Positions 32,960 to 41,817 of a stretch of 64,000 bases of DNA are shown here, one piece after another (position 1 is the stretch's first letter; every line of letters starts with the position of its first letter). Under the pieces are notes generated by a model, which was not told where the DNA came from, made no database searches, and was given only the letters and a program-made list of their open reading frames with translations. The DNA is taken from contig NZ_JANQBC010000001.1 of NCBI RefSeq assembly GCF_024721995.1, positions 186,001 through 250,000 on the forward strand, in the 5' to 3' direction. The stretch is from Paenibacillus radicibacter. Lineage in GTDB: Bacteria; Bacillota; Bacilli; Paenibacillales; NBRC-103111. A program made the translations under genes and the position numbers.

Positions 32960-33733
32960 TCACCCCTCCTTCAGCAGTCGAAACAACTCCTTTGCCATTT
33001 CTCTAGACACTGGGATTTGAGCGCGTTTATCATGTTTAAGGATAATGTTGAATGCACCATTGAACCACGGCACAATCTCTTCTATCTGATTCAAATTCAC
33101 AAGGAAACTGCGGTGTGGCCGGAAGAATGGATACTCGGCGAGTTTATGTTCCAAGTCATTCAGACTCATCTTCGTTGTGTAGGCTTGCTGGCTCGACGTA
33201 TAAATATGAGTCGTCTTCTCTTCGATTTCCGCATATAGAATGGTCTCTGGATCAAGCAACACATGCTTCTCACCGTCAGTAATCAGGAGTTTACTCCATT
33301 TACCTGTTTTCAGAGTGGATAATGATTTTTTGGAAACAACTCCACCTGCTTGTGCATCCTGCGTCACTAAATTCTTACGAATACGAGTAAGTGTTTCCTT
33401 CAAACGCTCATGGCTGTAAGGCTTCAGTAAATAATCCACGGCATTAAGTCCAAATGCTTCAACGGCGTAATCATCATGTGCGGTCGTAAATGCAATAAGT
33501 GCCTGACTTGCAGCTGATTGCAACAATCGCGCTGCCCCCATTCCATCGAGTTCAGGCATATGAATATCCATAAATATAATATTCGGTTCCCATTTATCCA
33601 CGAACTCCAATAGTTCTGTCCCATTCGAAGCATCAGGAAGCAATTCCAAATCTTCTTCTTGTTCAAGCAAAAATCGAAGTTCTTTACGTGCCAACCACTC
33701 ATCTTCAGCAATCATGACCTTGATCTTCTTCAA
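32960..33733 (-). CDS. LytTR-family response regulator
   Basis: This 257-residue protein has a CheY-like receiver domain (residues 1-125; phospho-acceptor aspartate in NIIFMDIHMPELDG, late lysine in YLLKPYSHERL) and a C-terminal LytTR DNA-binding domain (about 150-255; TTHIYTSSQQAYTTKMSLNDLEHKL and FFRPHRSFLVNLNQIEEI). The start is TTG, overlapping the lytS-like stop by four bases, so the two are translationally coupled. LytS/LytT-type pairs in Bacillales respond to pyruvate or related signals and drive carboxylate transport genes; the adjacent symporter operon is the likely target. Confidence 0.9.
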   Translation of the reverse strand: MKKIKVMIAEDEWLARKELRFLLEQEEDLELLPDASNGTELLEFVDKWEPNIIFMDIHMPELDGMGAARLLQSAASQALIAFTTAHDDYAVEAFGLNAVDYLLKPYSHERLKETLTRIRKNLVTQDAQAGGVVSKKSLSTLKTGKWSKLLITDGEKHVLLDPETILYAEIEEKTTHIYTSSQQAYTTKMSLNDLEHKLAEYPFFRPHRSFLVNLNQIEEIVPWFNGAFNIILKHDKRAQIPVSREMAKELFRLLKEG

Positions 33734-35490
33734 CCTGAAACTCTCCTTTGACGTTCATCTATAAATAGAGGGATACGGAATGTGAAGCGACTTCCTCCTT
33801 CTTCACGATTTTCAATTCTGAGCTTAGATTCGTCACCGAACAAGCCAATTAGACGTTGATTCACGTTGTACACTCCAATTCCATTGCCTTCACTGCTACT
33901 CATCGGAATGTTCCCAAGCAAATGAACGGTCTCTGGTGTAATCCCGCTTCCGTTATCTTCTATAACAATCTGAACATGATCATCTACTCGCTTAAGCATG
34001 ATACGAATTTGCCCGCCAGAAACTCGATTCTTAAGTCCATGCTGTACACAATTTTCAATGAGTGGTTGTAAGGTGACAGGTGGAATCATGAATCCTTCAA
34101 CATCTGGATCTAACTCCACATGAACCGTAATCTGATCTTGAAACCGGATCTGAATAATTTCCAAATATGCCGTAAGATGGCTCATTTCTTGTTGAAGGGT
34201 AATTTTCTGAGAGGTTGTAATCTTAATGTTCAAGCGCATAAAGTTACTCAATTGTGTGGTGATATGCCTTGCCATATCCGGTGCAATTCGAATGAGCGAG
34301 ACAATAGAATTTAACGTGTTGAATAGAAAATGAGGATTAATCTGGGAGTGGAGTACGCGCAGTTCGGATTCTTTCATGAGGCCAGCCATGTTCTCGTGCA
34401 TGGCAGCACTTAATTGATACGAGATCAACTTCCCTAGACCTTGCGCAAGCACGATCTCAACGGAGCGAATCTCCTGTGGTTTTTTAAAATATAGCTTTAT
34501 CAGTCCAGCAACTCGTCCGACTTGCTTGATCGGCACGATGATTGCAGCGCCTAACAGTGGATGCTGTGGCTGAACTTCTTCGTGGCTATTTGCAATTTGC
34601 AACTGACCAGTTTGTATCGCGAGATGGGATAACTCTGACTGTATTTTTTCTCCACGCTTACGTTGATTTGCTCCTATTCCGGCATGAGCAAGAATCGAAT
34701 CCCTGTCAGTTATAGCTACCGCTGCCGTCTTGAGTTCACGAAGCAGCAGCTTCGCAATCGCTTCTGCCGATTCAAAGTTTAACCCTTGATTTAAGTGAGG
34801 TAGAGCCGCTTCCGCAATATGAAGCGCGCGTTGTGTCTCATAAGCTGCTGCCCGCTCTTCCTCACGGAAGACAACACGTAGCATCGTCGTAAAGATCGCA
34901 ATGGATATGCTATTCGTAAGTACCATCGGAATGCCAATTGTATCAACAAGCGCTATTGCTTGTTCGGGGTCAGGCGCGACGATAAGAATGACCGCCATCA
35001 GGAAGATCGGCGCAAACATGCCAATGAAGATGGCTTTTGCAGGTGAAATAACCCTCTCTTGCAAGAAGAATCTTGCAACACCACCTGCTAAAAGTCCTGT
35101 TAAAGGGGCTGCAATTCCACTCGCTAAGGCAGTAAAGCCTCCCATTGCAAATAAATGGAGTCCCGTTATCACACCTGCACCAACTCCGACAATTGGACCG
35201 CCCATCAAACCACCAATTACAACACCGACAAGTGCAGAATGTGCAATAACTTGATTATCACTAAGCGGTGACATTAGAAATGAAGAAGCCACAACCCCAT
35301 TCTCTGTGACAACCCCTGCATAAGTCCCGAATATCCCGAACAAACCGAATATGCAAGCGAAGTAAATCGTACTTCGAATCGACATTTTGCGATCCAATAG
35401 CTGACGGAGCATTGGTATCCGTGTCAATATAAAGGCAACCATGAGCAAGATGCCCATCCGCTCAAAAAGCAGTAATGTTAGCGCTTCCAT
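33730..35490 (-). CDS. LytS-like sensor histidine kinase
   Basis: This 586-residue membrane kinase has an N-terminal 5TM LytS/YhcK sensor (about residues 1-200; includes GGLMGGPIVGVGAGVITGLHLF), a GAF domain (about 225-350), the His_kinase dimerisation motif LHSQINPHFLFNTLNS with the phospho-histidine near residue 380, and an HATPase (IEDNGSGI). 5TM-LYT sensors detect small metabolites such as pyruvate. It is followed by its coupled LytTR regulator and preceded by a lipoprotein gene with a 13-base gap, suggesting a three-gene operon. Confidence 0.92.
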   Translation of the reverse strand: MEALTLLLFERMGILLMVAFILTRIPMLRQLLDRKMSIRSTIYFACIFGLFGIFGTYAGVVTENGVVASSFLMSPLSDNQVIAHSALVGVVIGGLMGGPIVGVGAGVITGLHLFAMGGFTALASGIAAPLTGLLAGGVARFFLQERVISPAKAIFIGMFAPIFLMAVILIVAPDPEQAIALVDTIGIPMVLTNSISIAIFTTMLRVVFREEERAAAYETQRALHIAEAALPHLNQGLNFESAEAIAKLLLRELKTAAVAITDRDSILAHAGIGANQRKRGEKIQSELSHLAIQTGQLQIANSHEEVQPQHPLLGAAIIVPIKQVGRVAGLIKLYFKKPQEIRSVEIVLAQGLGKLISYQLSAAMHENMAGLMKESELRVLHSQINPHFLFNTLNSIVSLIRIAPDMARHITTQLSNFMRLNIKITTSQKITLQQEMSHLTAYLEIIQIRFQDQITVHVELDPDVEGFMIPPVTLQPLIENCVQHGLKNRVSGGQIRIMLKRVDDHVQIVIEDNGSGITPETVHLLGNIPMSSSEGNGIGVYNVNQRLIGLFGDESKLRIENREEGGSRFTFRIPLFIDERQRRVSG

Positions 35491-35503
35491 AATGCGCCTC
35501 CTG

Positions 35504-36109
35504 CTATAGTTTATGTTGATTCAAATAGTCTTCAAGCTCAGCGGCAGGAACACCGCGTAACGATTGATAATAGGTATGCAGCTTACCATCCTCGGTTTTC
35601 CAGCTTACTTTCACACGCAATTGACTGTACTCGTTCATAAACGCAGGATCCAGCTTCGCTTGAGCTAATGGTAAAGGTAGAGTCTCCTCATATGTATGTA
35701 TTACTTGTGGATCAAGTACAATAGACCGCTTATCCATCACATTCGTATAAAATACCTTTGGTGTTTGTAACCGTGCGATCATTGACGGCTCCAACATGAA
35801 ACTAAATGTTACATCTTTCATTACAGACCTAACCTGCCGAATCGACACTCCGTACACGATATAAGGACTTGCTTGATGTTCTATCAGCTTAATAGATGCC
35901 TGAATAGTGAATATACTGGAAAGCTCAATTGTGTCTTTTCGCCTAAATGAACGAATAAGATCATTATATTCTTGTTGATAGGCTTGATCGGGAGCGTCAA
36001 TCAGAAGAGAAGCTACATCAGTTCCTGCAGTCACTGGTTCTGTGGGATGACATCCAGTTAATACAATTGAAGTCAGTACTGTGATAAACATGCATGTACA
36101 TTTAGACAA
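35504..36109 (-). CDS. Predicted lipoprotein preceding the LytS/LytT pair
   Basis: The protein has about 201 residues, with a signal peptide and a lipobox: FITVLTSIVLTGC near residues 8-20, cleaved before the cysteine. The mature part is mostly beta with no domain I recognise. The frame is open to 36145, but GAGAGG nine bases before a TTG at 36109 gives a proper signal peptide start (MSKCTCMF). It is 13 bases upstream of the LytS-like kinase in the same direction, so it may be an accessory extracytoplasmic protein of that sensor. Confidence 0.65.
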   Translation of the reverse strand: MSKCTCMFITVLTSIVLTGCHPTEPVTAGTDVASLLIDAPDQAYQQEYNDLIRSFRRKDTIELSSIFTIQASIKLIEHQASPYIVYGVSIRQVRSVMKDVTFSFMLEPSMIARLQTPKVFYTNVMDKRSIVLDPQVIHTYEETLPLPLAQAKLDPAFMNEYSQLRVKVSWKTEDGKLHTYYQSLRGVPAAELEDYLNQHKL

Positions 36110-36240
36110 CTCACCATACCTCTCAGCAGCCATCCACATCTGCACCCCATTTTTAAATGAAGAGAATTATGAAATTGACTCATTCCATATAAAAATATGG
36201 TATGTCTTCCCCACAATAAAATCAATAACTTCCAGTATAC

Positions 36241-37497
36241 TTAATATTTGCCACCAACTTTGGCGAAAACAAATGTGAAGACTGTCCCTTTGCCCACTAC
36301 ACTTTGCACATCAATATACCCGTGATGCCCCTCAACAATCGACTTACTCAGCGAAAGTCCAATACCTACAGATCCCGACTTCTTATTCTTCTTGCCTTTA
36401 TAGAATCGATTGAAAATGTAGGGTAGTTCGTCGCGTGCAATTCCCTCTCCTTCATCCCGAATATGAATCTTATAAAGTGATTTGTTCTCCTCCAGACTCA
36501 CATACACTTGCCCACCACTTGCCGTATGTTCGATTCCATTCTTAATCATATTCGTAAGTGCTTCCATCAACCATTCCTTGTCATGCTCCATATCCATCTC
36601 ATGCTTGGCGTCTATTACTACTTGTACATTTTTTTGCTTGGCAATCCCTCTTAGCATCTCAACACTTTCATAGATCGTCTGGTTTAATGAACTTCTTTTG
36701 CGCTGAAATACGATTGCTCCCACATCAAGCTTCGCCAGCTTAAGCAAACTCTGGATTAGCCAATTCATACGTTCTAGCTGCTGCCGATTCGTAGTCATGA
36801 ACTTTGCTTGCTGTTCTTTGGTCAGCTCTCGCTCCTCTAGAATATCGTGATTCATCGTTAACGAGGCAAGCGGTGTCTTGAGCTGATGGGAAATATCCGA
36901 CATCAGATTCACGAGAAATTGTTTCTCTCTCACTAAATCCTCAATGTTACGCTGGATAGCCAGACGCATTCGATTAAAGCTGTGAATAAGCTTGGAGAAG
37001 TCCCCTTCCTTCGTCTCAGGCAAAGTCAGCCCATAGTTCCCTTCGAGCACATGATTGGCAAATCGCGTAAGTTCCCGAATTCTAGCAAAAATACCGCCGC
37101 TAAACTTCAAGAACAACGCAAAGAGCAACAGCACAAATACACCTAGCACTGCCCCTAAGTACATATATAGCTGTTGCCAGATCGTATTTAAACTCGGGAA
37201 AAAAGTAATAGGTAGCTTCGCATCGTAACCATATTGCTTAAGCAGAACCTCTCCCCGCTCCACCCCTTCTGTATCGATCCCTTTAGTGATAAGTGGGATC
37301 AAATCCGCTTCAAGGTTTGGATGCTTCTCGAGCAAGCTCCCCACAATCGCCGCGTTGTTTTGTACATAATTTTGAGTAATTAAATGCTCAATTTTCCAGA
37401 GACCAATCGTTAAGGAAGCACCTAATAAGACGACAACAACAAGCAGCCATAATGTCCCTCGCTTTACCTCTGGATTCGCATAGATCTTCATGAACAT
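36241..37497 (-). CDS. Sensor histidine kinase (HAMP, HisKA, HATPase)
   Basis: This 418-residue kinase has two membrane helices (about residues 15-35 and 110-132) flanking an extracellular segment of about 75 residues, a HAMP linker (IRELTRFANHVLEGNYGL), a HisKA box with the phospho-histidine in LMSDISHQLKTPLASL near residue 207, and an HATPase (N box NMIKNGIEHTA, DEGEGI, GSVGIGLSLSKSI). It overlaps the response regulator by one base and belongs with the ABC transporter upstream. The signal is unknown; peptide antibiotics are typical for such modules. Confidence 0.93.
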   Translation of the reverse strand: MFMKIYANPEVKRGTLWLLVVVVLLGASLTIGLWKIEHLITQNYVQNNAAIVGSLLEKHPNLEADLIPLITKGIDTEGVERGEVLLKQYGYDAKLPITFFPSLNTIWQQLYMYLGAVLGVFVLLLFALFLKFSGGIFARIRELTRFANHVLEGNYGLTLPETKEGDFSKLIHSFNRMRLAIQRNIEDLVREKQFLVNLMSDISHQLKTPLASLTMNHDILEERELTKEQQAKFMTTNRQQLERMNWLIQSLLKLAKLDVGAIVFQRKRSSLNQTIYESVEMLRGIAKQKNVQVVIDAKHEMDMEHDKEWLMEALTNMIKNGIEHTASGGQVYVSLEENKSLYKIHIRDEGEGIARDELPYIFNRFYKGKKNKKSGSVGIGLSLSKSIVEGHHGYIDVQSVVGKGTVFTFVFAKVGGKY

Positions 37498-38192
37498 TAC
37501 TCCCTAGTTACGCGACGATCCCAACGATAGCCGAGCCCGCGCTGCGTAATAATATAATCAGGTTTCGATACATCGCGTTCAATTTTTTCGCGAAGCCGCT
37601 TAATGTACACAGATAAGGTGTTATCCTCGAAGAATTCACCGCCTTCTTCCATTAGCTTCTCAAAAATTTCATCACGACTTAGAATCTTCTCCGGATTGTT
37701 CATAAAAATAAGGAGTAGGCGGTACTCTTGAGCTGATAGCTGAATTTCTTTATCTTCTTTTTTCAATAAAGCACGATTTACGTCTAACATGATATTACCG
37801 CTCTTAAGCAGCGTTCCGTCTGCCTTCTGCACTTTACGACGCAGTACAGCGCGGATACGAGACAACAGTTCCCTAACACGGAAAGGTTTCGTCAAGTAAT
37901 CATCTGCTCCAATATCTAAGCCAAGAACGACATTCACTTCATCATCCATAGCCGTTAGGAATAGGATCGGCATATCCGAGAAATCCCGAATATAAGAACA
38001 TACTTCATAACCATTTCCATCCGGCAACGTTACATCCAGAATCGCAATATCAAATTCACCTTCAGCTAGAGCTTGTTTACAAGCTTCAACTGTACCCGCA
38101 TGGGTAACTTGATACCCTTCAGCTTGAAGCGAGAATTCCAGACCTAATACTAAGGATTCATCATCTTCAAGTAATAATAATTGTGTCATCAT
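37497..38192 (-). CDS. OmpR-family response regulator
   Basis: This 231-residue protein has a receiver domain (residues 1-120; phospho-aspartate in DIAILDVTLPDGNG, conserved lysine in DDYLTKPF) and a winged-helix DNA-binding domain (about 130-228; LSAQEYRLLLIFMNNPEKILSRDEI and DYIITQRGLGYRW). Its gene overlaps the kinase by one base, so the pair is coupled. It lies 30 bases after the ABC permease and probably regulates this operon. Confidence 0.94.
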   Translation of the reverse strand: MMTQLLLLEDDESLVLGLEFSLQAEGYQVTHAGTVEACKQALAEGEFDIAILDVTLPDGNGYEVCSYIRDFSDMPILFLTAMDDEVNVVLGLDIGADDYLTKPFRVRELLSRIRAVLRRKVQKADGTLLKSGNIMLDVNRALLKKEDKEIQLSAQEYRLLLIFMNNPEKILSRDEIFEKLMEEGGEFFEDNTLSVYIKRLREKIERDVSKPDYIITQRGLGYRWDRRVTRE

Positions 38193-38222
38193 TGTTCCTC
38201 CTCTATCGCTCTTACCTAGCTT

Positions 38223-40667
38223 CTATCCTTTAAGTAGTGTTATCAAGTTGTCGGTTTTAAGCGATCTTAAAGCAATTTTGGCCGATATATATCCAATACC
38301 CATTGTCACAACAAGTGGAATGAGTAAGATCGAAACGAAGATCCAAGTTGTCGACAAACTGTTTGAGATTTGTGTCACATAGATAAATGAATACGAGACT
38401 GCTGCACTGAATAACGCGCTAAACACACCATATATAATCCCTTCTTTAATAATCATTCGCTGAAGGCTTCGATAGGATAATCCGATGGATCGCAGTGTCG
38501 CAAACTCTTTCTTGCGTATAAGAATGTTCATAACCATTGTGTTCATCATGTTCGTACTTCCGATAATAAGAATTACAATCACGAATGCATACAGGAGTAT
38601 CAAGATCTCCACACCTGCTTGCCTGTAGTTCCGAGTATCTTTCAGGATATTATTCATTCCCCAATTCGGATCTTGTGCGATTATTTGCTCGATGTCATTT
38701 AGAACAACCTGCTCTTCAGAATGATTGTGAAGGAATACATCAACTCGCTCAGACGATACGTCTTTCGCTGATTCAGGGAGCAGTAATTTGTACAGTTCCG
38801 GTGTGACGATAAAATCAAGTGATCTACTGCTCGTATTATGATGAGCGATCGCAGTAATTTTTGCTTTGACTAAATCTTGTTCAGATATTCGATTAGAAGC
38901 TGCTTTGTCCTCATTTATTTCCTCACGTTGTATAAAAATCTCGTCTCCTACATGTAGAGTTGGAATTTGGACATCATCATTTAATAATAACACGACCTCG
39001 GACTTGCCTTTTTGCTGTGCAGTTGGAATCGTTCCTTCTCGTAGGCTACTTTTCAAGAAAGTACGATTCTCTGGAGACAGATAATTCCATGTGCTTAAGT
39101 AACTTTTGTAAGGCTTACTATCGATCGTAGTGTAGGCGCCTATATGATATTTACTTAACACATCGGTATGATAAGGAAGATAGAAGAGTACTCTGCTTCT
39201 TCCGAATTGTTCATAGGTATCTCGAACTTGTTCAATATCTCGCAGTTCCTGTAATGACCATAACTTCTGCCGATTGCTTTCGTTGTTGTAGAGTACAAAA
39301 TCAGGACTATTCTTGCGTATATTATACTGGTCTTTCGAAATAAGAGAAATCGAGCAAGTAAATATACTAAAGAGCACAAGCCCAAACCCAAGTGCAAAGA
39401 CCGTCACGATAAATCTTCTTCGATTGCGGAACATGCTGCGCAAGATGACTAGTGTCTCAATACGCAGAAGCTTCGCGTATATTCGATCCATAAATCTCCC
39501 TTTGTAGCGACTGTTAGACATGTTGTCCTGCCTGATACCAGCAAGTGGAGAGATTCGAACCGCCTTACGTGTAGGTAGCCAAGTCGATACAAAGATAGAA
39601 ACCAAGCTAACGACTACACTTATTAGGATAACAGAAAATGATGTATTAAATTGGATTTGGAAAAAGGAGTGTTCCTGTAATACGAATATCATCCGGTATA
39701 GCCATACGAAAAACCATAATCCAAATATGCCAAGCATTAACCCTAGTGGTATACCGATGCCACTTAGTATAGACACTTCTATAAGCATCATCGTTCGAAT
39801 ATTGCTCTTCGTCGCGCCCATCGCACGCAGCATGCCAATATGTCGTGTCCGCTCTGACACACTGATATGAAATGTGCCGTAGATAAATGCGAATGTCACA
39901 ATAACAACCAAAAAGATTGGAATAAATTGTATGCTCGCCTCACTCCATGATTCTGATCCCATATCAAGATTGCCGACGTACCGGAAGTTTTGGGTGACAT
40001 TTTCTTTACCAACCAACTGGTTGATACCTTCTAGCTCATTATCCATCTCCACATGACTTTTAAATTTCATATACATCTTTACATGCTTCGTATCTTGAAT
40101 GGTCGGCAAGAGTTGATACGCATACAAAAATTGATTATACAGTTGATCACCATGACCTAAGTTATTATTAGGTAAAAGCAGCCCTGTAATTGGAGCAGAA
40201 TGTGTTACTTGATCGGGTGTCACATATTGCAATTGATCACCTAACTTTAATTGTTTGTCTAGCCATATAAGTGATCGTTTCTCGATCATGATTCCATCTA
40301 TTTCAGACGAAACTTGCTGCTTAATACCAATCGGTAGCAATTCATTAGCTATTGGGTCCATTTGACGTAAGATGAACTCTTTGCCTTTTTTTGATTTCAC
40401 CTTCTCTTCATGAACAAGTCCAACTTTCTCAATGGACGCATGTTTGCGATAATAATCAATCCACGCAGGTTCCGCATTTCTCACGATGATATGATACGAA
40501 CCTGCATCTCTCTTCGTCTGTGCAATGATTTCATTTCCAAAACTAAAGAAAAAAGTACTAATCGATGAAATAAGACCCACCGAAAACATAATACCAACTA
40601 AGATAAACGCGGTTCGCCGCTTATTGTATCGCAAATAATCCAGCGTTAATTTCGTATAGAGATTCAA
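38223..40667 (-). CDS. FtsX-type ABC transporter permease (two FtsX domains)
   Basis: This 814-residue protein has an N-terminal membrane helix (about 17-40), a large extracytoplasmic MacB-type domain, FtsX domains at about residues 235-385 and 680-805 (RTRHIGMLRAMGATKSNIRTMMLIE; KKEFATLRSIGLSYRSLQRMIIKEG), and a second extracellular domain between them. The layout is that of peptide-resistance or lipoprotein-release permeases. It follows the ATPase by 14 bases. Such modules with a two-component system usually sense and counter antimicrobial peptides; the exact substrate is unknown. Confidence 0.88.
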   Translation of the reverse strand: MNLYTKLTLDYLRYNKRRTAFILVGIMFSVGLISSISTFFFSFGNEIIAQTKRDAGSYHIIVRNAEPAWIDYYRKHASIEKVGLVHEEKVKSKKGKEFILRQMDPIANELLPIGIKQQVSSEIDGIMIEKRSLIWLDKQLKLGDQLQYVTPDQVTHSAPITGLLLPNNNLGHGDQLYNQFLYAYQLLPTIQDTKHVKMYMKFKSHVEMDNELEGINQLVGKENVTQNFRYVGNLDMGSESWSEASIQFIPIFLVVIVTFAFIYGTFHISVSERTRHIGMLRAMGATKSNIRTMMLIEVSILSGIGIPLGLMLGIFGLWFFVWLYRMIFVLQEHSFFQIQFNTSFSVILISVVVSLVSIFVSTWLPTRKAVRISPLAGIRQDNMSNSRYKGRFMDRIYAKLLRIETLVILRSMFRNRRRFIVTVFALGFGLVLFSIFTCSISLISKDQYNIRKNSPDFVLYNNESNRQKLWSLQELRDIEQVRDTYEQFGRSRVLFYLPYHTDVLSKYHIGAYTTIDSKPYKSYLSTWNYLSPENRTFLKSSLREGTIPTAQQKGKSEVVLLLNDDVQIPTLHVGDEIFIQREEINEDKAASNRISEQDLVKAKITAIAHHNTSSRSLDFIVTPELYKLLLPESAKDVSSERVDVFLHNHSEEQVVLNDIEQIIAQDPNWGMNNILKDTRNYRQAGVEILILLYAFVIVILIIGSTNMMNTMVMNILIRKKEFATLRSIGLSYRSLQRMIIKEGIIYGVFSALFSAAVSYSFIYVTQISNSLSTTWIFVSILLIPLVVTMGIGYISAKIALRSLKTDNLITLLKG

Positions 40668-40681
40668 AGCGTGCTCTCCCC

Positions 40682-41362
40682 TTACATGTAAGGTTGGTCA
40701 GACTTTACTGTGCCATCTTCGATGGTAATAATTCGACCAGCTTGCTCAGCAATGCGTGGATCGTGTGTAATAATAACAAGTGTCTGATTATAGCGTTTAG
40801 CCGTAATTCGAAGCAATTCCATGATCTCAGTGCTTTTTTTACTGTCCAAATTCCCCGTCGGCTCATCTGCCAGAATGAAGGAAGGACGATGAATAAGGGC
40901 ACGAGCAATAGATACCCGCTGCTGCTGCCCGCCTGATAATTCTGATGGGTAAGCACGAACTTTATCCTGAATCCCAAGTAATTGAATCACGTCTTGGAAA
41001 TAGGCTTGATCCACCTTCTCATGGTCAAGTAAAACCGGCAGTTCAATATTCTCTCGAACATTTAAGATCGGCACTAAGTTATACGATTGAAAAATAAACC
41101 CGACTTTGCGTCGACGAAAGATTGCAAGTGATTCATCTGGCATTGTAGTAAGCGGCTCTCCTTCAATCTCAACCACCCCTGAAGTTGGCAGCTCTAAACC
41201 GCCCATAATATGTAGAAGCGTACTTTTGCCCGAGCCCGATGCCCCAACAATTGCAACGACTTCCCCTTTGGCAATCGTCAATGAAACATCACGCAGCGCG
41301 GTGACCACGTTATCGCCTTTGCCGAATATTTTACCCACATTTTCCAAGCGTATGACTTCCAC
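40682..41362 (-). CDS. ABC transporter ATP-binding protein (LolD/MacB type)
   Basis: This 226-residue ATPase has Walker A GASGSGKST (residues 40-48), the Q loop FIFQSYNLVP, signature LSGGQQQRVSIARAL, Walker B FILADEPTGNLDS and the H loop VIITHD. It pairs with FtsX-type permeases. The GTG start lies behind AGGAGGTGCC. It is the first gene of the ATPase-permease-regulator-kinase operon and is divergent from a small secreted protein gene. A TTGTCA...ATAATG promoter is possible about 100 bases upstream. Confidence 0.94.
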   Translation of the reverse strand: MEVIRLENVGKIFGKGDNVVTALRDVSLTIAKGEVVAIVGASGSGKSTLLHIMGGLELPTSGVVEIEGEPLTTMPDESLAIFRRRKVGFIFQSYNLVPILNVRENIELPVLLDHEKVDQAYFQDVIQLLGIQDKVRAYPSELSGGQQQRVSIARALIHRPSFILADEPTGNLDSKKSTEIMELLRITAKRYNQTLVIITHDPRIAEQAGRIITIEDGTVKSDQPYM

Positions 41363-41572
41363 ACGGCACCTCCTGCTCTATTTATGTAAAGACTTACTTC
41401 TTCTCGTTGTCTTATTCCTAACATATCCAATTGTAGAGGAACCACTCACCATTCGCCATTATTTCAGATGACTTCGGAAATGACAAATTTGTAAGAGATG
41501 GATCATGCTATTCAGTTAAAAGACCCCTATGGTAGAAAATAAGTATAAATTCACCACTTATGGAGGTCTATA

Positions 41573-41800
41573 ATGAAACGAAGTATTGCCAGTCTCGTCT
41601 TACTTGTACTTATTCTTGTTATCGTTCTAACAGCAAATGCGAACAAAAAAGTAACCTCAGTAGCAGAACACAGCCCGCTTACTGAGGTTCGTACGAATAT
41701 CTGCTCCATCCTATATGGAACGGATAAAAACTCAATCAATCTCATCCTTAATCTTAACCTCCCACTTGTGGAAGACGAAAGAAACTCTGACGTTCGGTAA
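41573..41800 (+). CDS. Small secreted or membrane-anchored protein (75 aa)
   Basis: The 75-residue protein has an N-terminal signal or anchor (SIASLVLLVLILVIVLTANA, residues 4-23) and a short mature part with one cysteine (TNICSILYG). GGAGGT lies five bases before the ATG. I do not recognise the family. It is divergent from the ABC/two-component operon with a 210-base shared upstream region, so it may be part of that response, for example as a peptide signal or substrate. Confidence 0.65.
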   Translation: MKRSIASLVLLVLILVIVLTANANKKVTSVAEHSPLTEVRTNICSILYGTDKNSINLILNLNLPLVEDERNSDVR

Positions 41801-41817
41801 CTAAATTATTGAATCAG

